DNA of 6,740 nt from Oxalobacteraceae bacterium (GTDB lineage: Bacteria; Pseudomonadota; Gammaproteobacteria; Burkholderiales; Burkholderiaceae_D). The notes under the pieces were generated by a model, which saw only the letters and a program-made list of their open reading frames with translations, searched no databases and had not been told where the DNA came from. Within the stretch, counting starts at the first letter, position 1, and the number at the start of each line of letters is the position of its first letter. Of this stretch, positions 1 through 5,079 are shown one piece after another. The stretch is taken from positions 1-6,740 of the forward strand of contig CANFGA010000177.1 in the NCBI GenBank assembly GCA_947446335.1. The letters run 5' to 3'. Made by a program: the position numbers and the translations under genes.

Positions 1-2
1 CG

Positions 3-542
3 CATGCTTTGTGCAACGCTCACCTCTTGCGCGAACTGCTGTATGTCAAAGAAATCACCGGGCAGGAATGGCCGCAGGCGATGACGAAATTCCTTCTTAC
101 GGCCAATCAATTGTGCGAAGCAGCCCGACAAAACGACGTCAAATTTGGCACCGCAGATGTCGCCGCATTCAGAACACTCTACGACGCCATCGTTGACCAA
201 GGCGAGCAGCTCAATCCCGAGGCCGACCAACGGGTCGGCAAGCGCGGACGCGTCAAACAATCGATTTCTTACAATTTGCTGCGGCGCTTTCGCCTGCACG
301 CCGATGCCGTCCTACTGTTCATCAGCGACCATGCCGTACCGTTCACCAACAACGTTGCCGAGCGGGCCGTGCGCATGCCAAAAGTGAAGCAGAAAATATC
401 CGGTTGCTTCCGCACGGTCGCCGGCGCCGAAAACTTCTGCGTCATCCGCTCCTGCCTCGACACGCTTCGCAAGCAAGGCCATGGCATGCTCGACGTGCTA
501 CAGCGCGCCTTCGCCGGCAATCCTATCCAGCCCACCGCATAG
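3..542 (+). CDS. IS66-family transposase, C-terminal part (5' end outside window)
   Basis: A DDE-type transposase that would move the IS66-family element. The frame is open from the left edge and begins with codons for HALCNAH, a conserved block inside the family's catalytic domain, so the TTG at 9 is internal and not a real start; about 180 codons are visible. The strongest signature is the C-terminal NNVAERAVR block (codons at about 345-371), whose glutamate (GAG at 360-362) is the expected third catalytic acidic residue. It is followed by the KVKQKISGCFRT stretch and a GAENF motif with the downstream helix typical of IS66 proteins. The catalytic aspartates lie upstream of the window. The stop is TAG at 540-542. 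No frameshift or internal stop is seen in the visible part, so nothing here says the gene is inactive. Confidence 0.9.
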   Translation, partial: HALCNAHLLRELLYVKEITGQEWPQAMTKFLLTANQLCEAARQNDVKFGTADVAAFRTLYDAIVDQGEQLNPEADQRVGKRGRVKQSISYNLLRRFRLHADAVLLFISDHAVPFTNNVAERAVRMPKVKQKISGCFRTVAGAENFCVIRSCLDTLRKQGHGMLDVLQRAFAGNPIQPTA

Positions 543-557
543 CGGCTGAACAGTCAC
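543..557 (+). repeat. Candidate right terminal inverted repeat of the IS66 element
   Basis: The 15 bases cggctgaacagtcac directly follow the transposase stop codon, where IS66-family elements usually end. They resemble IS66 ends that I remember as finishing in a TGAACGCTTAC-like sequence, with several mismatches. If the element ends at 557, the next eight bases (agatattc, 558-565) would be one copy of the usual 8-base target duplication. The matching left end is not in the window, so this is an inference. Confidence 0.4.
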
Positions 558-566
558 AGATATTCT

Positions 567-572
567 AGGTGA
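567..572 (+). promoter_or_regulatory. Ribosome binding site of tnsA
   Basis: AGGTGA lies six bases before the ATG at 579 and supports that start. It falls just downstream of the candidate IS66 end, so the insertion would have left the translation signal intact while separating tnsA from any more distant native promoter. I see no convincing -35/-10 promoter in the 36 bases between the transposase stop and tnsA. Confidence 0.65.
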
Positions 573-578
573 ACTTCC

Positions 579-1427
579 ATGAGACGGACACGCGTTACCC
601 TTGCAGACATTGAGCGCTGGCACCGTCAGGGTAGAGGTGTCGGGGTCGGTGCTACGTATATACCGTGGCTGAAGACGCGCGATGTCGCATCGACCGGCCG
701 TTCCCGGCGGTTGCGTGGACTCAAAACAGGCCGGATTCATCATCTGCTATCTGACCTAGAATTCAAACATTTCCTCATGCTCGAATTTAACGAGCAAGTC
801 ATAGACATCCGGGAGCAATACCCACTTTTTCCGCTCGATAATTTGATGGGGATCGCCGATGCGCTTTCCATCGATTATCCGAACTATGTAGGGACATCAA
901 CACCGTATGTGCTCACCACGGATTTGCTCGCTACCTACCTCGACTGCGACGGAAAGCGGCGTTTGCATGCCCGCAGCGTCAAGTATGCAAGTGACCTGGG
1001 GGACCAGCACACACGGGAAAAACTGGAGATAGAACGGGTATATTGGAAGATTCAGGGCGAAACTTGGGATATCGCAACAGAGGGTTCGATAAACAACATT
1101 CTTTTCAAAAACTTGAACTGGCTGCGCTTCGGCCTGGGGAGCATTCGACAGTGTTTCGATCAGCCTAAAATCGTAGGATTACTCGATCATCTCCAAAATC
1201 ATGCTTGCCGCAGCGACTGCCTGCGCACTGTGCTGGAAAAATCAGCGCTCCACTTGGCTGTCGCTGACGAGATCATCGTGATCTGGTTTAAATATTTGGC
1301 GTGGCGCCGGTTGCTGCCGCTAGACTTGGAAAATGAGCGGATTTTACTGATCAGGCCGCTTTCTTTCCTGGCTGCGCCCACAGGAACACCGGTCGCCCCG
1401 GAAGAGAGTTTGGCATGGGCGCCCTGA
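579..1427 (+). CDS. tnsA: TnsA, Tn7-like transposition endonuclease
   Basis: TnsA is the restriction-enzyme-like subunit of the heteromeric Tn7 transposase; it nicks the 5' ends of the transposon while TnsB cuts the 3' ends, allowing complete excision. The 282-residue product is close to the roughly 273 residues of E. coli TnsA. Visible family blocks are YIPWLKTRDV (27-36), GRIHHLLSDLE (51-61), VIDIREQYPL (74-83), VLTTDLL (111-117) and EKLEIERVYW (147-156). By position, E61, D115 and K135 match the catalytic E63, D114 and K132 of Tn7 TnsA, with E150 near the fourth acidic residue, so the nuclease site looks intact. The region after about residue 165 corresponds to the C-terminal DNA- and TnsC-interacting domain. 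The ATG at 579 is preceded by AGGTGA. The end overlaps tnsB by 13 bases, suggesting coupled translation. An intact site favours cut-and-paste rather than cointegrate movement. Confidence 0.95.
   Translation: MRRTRVTLADIERWHRQGRGVGVGATYIPWLKTRDVASTGRSRRLRGLKTGRIHHLLSDLEFKHFLMLEFNEQVIDIREQYPLFPLDNLMGIADALSIDYPNYVGTSTPYVLTTDLLATYLDCDGKRRLHARSVKYASDLGDQHTREKLEIERVYWKIQGETWDIATEGSINNILFKNLNWLRFGLGSIRQCFDQPKIVGLLDHLQNHACRSDCLRTVLEKSALHLAVADEIIVIWFKYLAWRRLLPLDLENERILLIRPLSFLAAPTGTPVAPEESLAWAP
1401..1408 (+). promoter_or_regulatory. Probable ribosome binding site of tnsB
   Basis: GAAGAGAG inside the end of tnsA lies six bases before the ATG at 1415. It is a weaker match to the Shine-Dalgarno consensus than the sites before tnsA and tnsC, so tnsB probably depends partly on ribosomes finishing tnsA, whose stop lies 13 bases inside tnsB. 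Confidence 0.4.
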
Positions 1428-3601
1428 CACGCAACTGCGTCATCGACATCATCGATAATGTCGACGGTCTCTCCGGGCTTTATCGAATCCTGCACATCTG
1501 TCAATCTAGGGATGCGGTTGTACTCTTCGCCCTGCCGGACAGTGAGCATCCCACGACAAGTAGACCAGCAATCATCAAGTTCACAACATTAACAAGGGAA
1601 GATGAATCCATACGCATCAAGCTTTCCAAGTTAGATCTCCCTGCGTATATGAAAAAAACACCTGCCGAGCTCACACCGGCAGCAAGGGAAAAGCAAAAAC
1701 GGAACTGGTCCATCATTGAGCCGCTACTCGCGTCTGCGGACGATCTTTTTTTCGGTAAGCGCGGAGCAATGATCAAGCTTCGATCGCGTGAGCTGGGCAT
1801 TACCGAAAAAGCCGTTCACAGGGTACTGCTTCGATACTGGCAATATGGCCAAACCAAGGCCGCCCTCATTCCGGCCAGTGAGCGCTCTGGTGGAAAAGGC
1901 AACACGAGAATACCCGGCGTCACAAAGCGAGGGCGCCCACGCAAAGCTGTCGCCCTTTTGAACATGGCAGATCAAAATGGAGTCAATGTTACGGAGAATG
2001 ACAGGCGTATTTTTCAGCGCGCCATCGATTTATACCATGTGAAGAAATCGCTCTCCATCACCAAGACGTACCAGCGCATGCGCGAACGTTTCTATAACGA
2101 TGGCTATGCTGAAAAAGAAGGCACGCGTGTCCCGATATTAAAGCCGACGCTGACCATCCCGAGCATTGGCGCATTTCGTTCCTGGTTCGGCAAACTGACC
2201 GACGATGTCGCCATCAAGCGCGCGCGTACTAGGGGCCGCGACTGGGACATGAACTTACGCGGCTTGGTCGGTTCGGCCCAACAGGATCTGTTCGGCCCCT
2301 GCGAACGCTTTGAAATTGATGCAACGATTGCCGATGTGTTTCTAGTTAGCCGGTATAACAAAAAATACATCGTCGGCCGCCCGACCATTTACGTGGTTAT
2401 CGATGTGTTTTCGAGAATGATTGTCGGGATGTATATCGGCTGGAAGCATCCCAGCTGGGACGGCGCCCGATTGGCCCTCCTGAATGCATTCTCGGACAAG
2501 GTTCAATACTGTGCCCGGTTCGGCGTCAGGATTACCTTCGCCGAATGGCCCTGTATGCATCTTCCGCAAAAAATCCTCGCCGACAAGGGCGAGATCGCAG
2601 GCGAAGCGCCACTTGGAATCGCCAACAATCTTGATATCCAGATCGAATCTACCGCAACCGGCCGAGGCGATCTGAAGGGCGTGGTCGAGAGCAGATTCTC
2701 GATATTTAATGCCAGCACGATTCACGACCTCCTAGGTGCCACCACGGAGGAAAAAAGACAACGAGGCGAACCCGACCCGAGGCTGTCGTCTGCACTCGAT
2801 ATCGAAGAATTTACCGTCATCATGATCAAGGCCGTGATGAATCACAATCGCTTTAGCGAGAAGCCGCATCTGCTGTCAAAGGAGATGATTGCGGACGATG
2901 TAGTGCCCACGCCGATCCATATCTGGAACTGGGGCTTGGTCAATGCGACCGGAAGTGTGCAAACATTCGACCGTGAGGAGGCGCGTATCCACCTGATGCG
3001 GTCTGGAACCGCGACGGTGTATGAGGACGGCATTCATTTCCACCAGATGCGCTACGTGACGGAGCGCGCAGTTCGCGAAAACTGGTTCAGCCGCGCCCGC
3101 ATGAAACGCACATGGACAATCGACGTGCGCTACACCAACGATACCAACGAACTCTGGCATTTCGATGCACAAAGCGGAAGCATGGAAAGCTGCGTCCTTA
3201 TCGCCGCCGACGAACGCTTCAAAGACATGCGCTTGGAAGAGGCTGTCAACTTGCTGGAGTATCAAAAAGTGGAGAGAGAGGGCCGCCTGGACACTGCGGC
3301 GGCTAACTTGGCCCGTAACCACGCGAATGACGATGCAACGCTCCGTGAGGCAAAAAAATCCAGTAGGGCTGCGCGTAAGGGGATGAGCCAGACTGCGCAG
3401 ACTGCAGATATGCGTGAAAACCGGCACGTTGAACAAGCTATTGAATGTGCCAAGGAGCGGCAGGAATTGAAAATGGCCGAAGCCGAGCCAGATGCTGAGG
3501 CCAAGGCAAAGGCGACTCCCCAGCGGGACGCGAAGGCACTTGAAGACCTAGTCAAACGAAATCAAGGACGCATGATCAACAAATTGAGGGGAGCACCATG
3601 A
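1415..3601 (+). CDS. tnsB: TnsB, Tn7-like DDE transposase
   Basis: TnsB binds repeats at the transposon ends and carries out 3'-end cleavage and strand transfer through an RNase H-like DDE core. The product has 728 residues (Tn7 TnsB about 702). In order: an N-terminal domain with GLYRIL (20-25); a helix-turn-helix-like segment at about 117-145; an AT-hook-like KRGRPRK at 171-177; a second DNA-binding region at about 194-275; and the catalytic core. Catalytic residues read as D302 (FEIDATIAD), D390 (ILADKGE) and E425 (GVVESRF). Their spacing of 88 and 35 residues is the same as D273, D361 and E396 of Tn7. A beta-barrel-like region follows to about 600. The last 112 residues contain no F, W or Y and are rich in A, E, K and R, consistent with a helical or flexible tail; in Tn7-like systems the C terminus contacts TnsC. 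The gene overlaps tnsA by 13 bases and tnsC by 4. No frameshift is seen. Confidence 0.96.
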   Translation: MGALTRNCVIDIIDNVDGLSGLYRILHICQSRDAVVLFALPDSEHPTTSRPAIIKFTTLTREDESIRIKLSKLDLPAYMKKTPAELTPAAREKQKRNWSIIEPLLASADDLFFGKRGAMIKLRSRELGITEKAVHRVLLRYWQYGQTKAALIPASERSGGKGNTRIPGVTKRGRPRKAVALLNMADQNGVNVTENDRRIFQRAIDLYHVKKSLSITKTYQRMRERFYNDGYAEKEGTRVPILKPTLTIPSIGAFRSWFGKLTDDVAIKRARTRGRDWDMNLRGLVGSAQQDLFGPCERFEIDATIADVFLVSRYNKKYIVGRPTIYVVIDVFSRMIVGMYIGWKHPSWDGARLALLNAFSDKVQYCARFGVRITFAEWPCMHLPQKILADKGEIAGEAPLGIANNLDIQIESTATGRGDLKGVVESRFSIFNASTIHDLLGATTEEKRQRGEPDPRLSSALDIEEFTVIMIKAVMNHNRFSEKPHLLSKEMIADDVVPTPIHIWNWGLVNATGSVQTFDREEARIHLMRSGTATVYEDGIHFHQMRYVTERAVRENWFSRARMKRTWTIDVRYTNDTNELWHFDAQSGSMESCVLIAADERFKDMRLEEAVNLLEYQKVEREGRLDTAAANLARNHANDDATLREAKKSSRAARKGMSQTAQTADMRENRHVEQAIECAKERQELKMAEAEPDAEAKAKATPQRDAKALEDLVKRNQGRMINKLRGAP
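3586..3593 (+). promoter_or_regulatory. Ribosome binding site of tnsC
   Basis: GAGGGGAG within the last codons of tnsB is a strong Shine-Dalgarno sequence, with four bases between it and the ATG at 3598. It fixes the tnsC start at the ATGA overlap with the tnsB stop. Confidence 0.7.
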
Positions 3602-5076
3602 GGAATTTGGATCGTCAGTTTGCTGCCTTGCCGGCACAATATCGCGACGTAGAGCTGCCCGAGTATCAAGGCAATCCGCTGATTGAGGCATTGCCCCCGA
3701 TCCTCAGCGAGGATGAAGCACTCCTCATGACCGGACACGCGATTATGTTCAGCGAATCCGAGCGAGCTCTGTCCAATAGCGTACGCATGCATTGTGTACG
3801 CCGGCTTGAGGATTTGGTGGTTGCCTTGCCGCTGCATGCGCTCTGCGAATGTGAAATTTCGATCCTTCTGCGTCGCGGTTATGTACCACGCAACCCCTGC
3901 TATCCGAGTACCTGGCGCAAAATAGCAGGCCACGCCACCGCGAGGAGTGCCACGCCCATCGTGCTTCCAGAATATCACCGGCCTTCGTCAGCATCGATGT
4001 TCCTTACTGGGCTGAGCGGCATTGGAAAATCGACCTTATTGAAGATGGTTTTACGCACATACCCTCCGGTCATATTGCACGAGCGCTACCGCGACATGCC
4101 GTTTCAACACACACAGATTGTCTGGCTCAAGATTGATTGCCCTCCTGATGCGTCGCTCAGCGGCCTGTGCAAGGAGTTCTTCAAGGCCGTTGATCGCTTG
4201 GTTGGCACCGACTATGCCAGGCAATGGGAACGAGGCCGCAAAACCATTCCCGACATGCAAGCAGCGATGGAGCGGATTGCCGAGATCTTTTTCATTGGCG
4301 TCTTGGTTATCGACGAGCTGCAGACATTAAGCGTTGCAAAGGCCGGCGGTGCGGACAAGATGATCAATTTTTTTGTGACTATGATCAATCAGATTGGTAT
4401 ACCCATCATTTTCGCCGGGACCTACAAGATCAAGGACCTCTTCGAACGCGAAATGCGCCAGGCTCGCCGCGTGTCGGATATGGGAACCACCGATTTCAGA
4501 CGCTATGAGCAAGGCAGCGAACTCTGGGGGTACTTGCTCGACGCCATATGGCAGTATCAGTGGGTAAAAGAGCCCCAGCCATTGGATGAGGATTTGCGCT
4601 CACTCCTGTTCGATTTGACACAGGGAGTAACAGCGATCCTCATTGGGCTGTTCGCCTTAGCGCAAGCGATGGCGATTCGCGAAGGTTACGAAACGGTGGA
4701 CACCTCTGTCCTACAAAAAGTTTACGACGAACGACTGGAACTGCTTCATCCGGCACTCAACGCCTTGAGATCTAATGACCCTGAACAATTAGCACTATTC
4801 GACGATCTCATACCAATCAACTATAGTATTTTTGAAGACAATATTTTCCAAGGCAAGAGCGCAGCCATTCTTGAGAGACTGCGTGAAACGGCGCTGCATG
4901 GCAATAATAACAAGCCGTCCAGCGCAACAAGCCCAGAGATTCCGGCAAGTACCGTAATCATCTCGGATGAAATTCGTGCTGGCGATCTTCGGGGTGCAAT
5001 CGATGAGAAAACAGCAGCCCGTTTGCGGCGCTTGGGGATCATCAGTAGCAATGCTTCAGACATCGGAAAGGGATGA
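3598..5076 (+). CDS. tnsC: TnsC, AAA+ ATPase transposition regulator
   Basis: TnsC links the target-bound selector (TnsD) to the TnsAB transposase, and its ATP state controls activation and target immunity. The 492-residue product is shorter than Tn7 TnsC (about 555). Residues 1-130 form an N-terminal region that in this family contacts the target-selection protein. The AAA+ core starts near 131: Walker A is GLSGIGKST (138-146) with K144, Walker B is VLVIDE (235-240) with D239 and E240, and a sensor-like strand IIFAGT lies at 270-275. A helical lid follows to about 430. A short low-complexity linker rich in N, S, P and T (about 435-452) leads to a last segment with AARLRRLGII (473-482), which may be a TnsA- or TnsB-binding tail (inference). 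The nucleotide site looks intact. The start shares ATGA with the tnsB stop, and the stop lies three bases before the next gene. Confidence 0.95.
   Translation: MRNLDRQFAALPAQYRDVELPEYQGNPLIEALPPILSEDEALLMTGHAIMFSESERALSNSVRMHCVRRLEDLVVALPLHALCECEISILLRRGYVPRNPCYPSTWRKIAGHATARSATPIVLPEYHRPSSASMFLTGLSGIGKSTLLKMVLRTYPPVILHERYRDMPFQHTQIVWLKIDCPPDASLSGLCKEFFKAVDRLVGTDYARQWERGRKTIPDMQAAMERIAEIFFIGVLVIDELQTLSVAKAGGADKMINFFVTMINQIGIPIIFAGTYKIKDLFEREMRQARRVSDMGTTDFRRYEQGSELWGYLLDAIWQYQWVKEPQPLDEDLRSLLFDLTQGVTAILIGLFALAQAMAIREGYETVDTSVLQKVYDERLELLHPALNALRSNDPEQLALFDDLIPINYSIFEDNIFQGKSAAILERLRETALHGNNNKPSSATSPEIPASTVIISDEIRAGDLRGAIDEKTAARLRRLGIISSNASDIGKG
5068..5073 (+). promoter_or_regulatory. Ribosome binding site of tnsD
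   Basis: AAGGGA in the last codons of tnsC lies six bases before the ATG at 5080. With only three bases between the tnsC stop and this start, re-initiation by the same ribosomes is likely. Confidence 0.6.
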
Positions 5077-5079
5077 GAA

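Larger units (their letters stand above)
1..557 (+). mobile_element. IS66-family insertion sequence, right-hand part only
   Basis: This is the 3' portion of an IS66-family element, identified from the transposase it encodes and from a possible right terminal repeat just after the stop codon. The left part and left terminal repeat lie outside the window, so completeness cannot be judged. The 'HALCNAH' context of the transposase resembles the ISBst12-type branch of the family, which typically carries a single transposase gene without the small tnpA and tnpB genes; that placement is from memory and tentative. The element is co-oriented with the tns operon and ends about 21 bases before tnsA, so transcripts from it could read into tnsA. 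The boundary at 557 is an inference from the candidate repeat. Confidence 0.7.

Noticed and set aside
9..11. TTG as the start of the IS66 transposase
   Set aside because: The frame is open upstream to the window edge and the codons before it (HA) belong to the conserved HALCNAH block, so the true start lies outside the window.
543..578. TnsB-binding repeats or a Tn7-type right end between IS66 and tnsA
   Set aside because: Only 36 bases are available and they show no repeated 20-22 base motif and no TGT/ACA terminus in a convincing setting.
2342..2725. 127-codon open frame on the minus strand
   Set aside because: It is opposite the catalytic core of TnsB, whose D-D-E motifs are clear in the plus frame; no independent signal supports it.
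2876..3436. 186-codon open frame on the minus strand
   Set aside because: It lies wholly inside tnsB, has no recognisable domain, and is best explained as a shadow of the well-supported plus-strand gene.
3562..3978. 138-codon open frame on the minus strand
   Set aside because: It covers the tnsB/tnsC junction in antisense, shows no domain, and conflicts with a strong ribosome binding site and start for tnsC.
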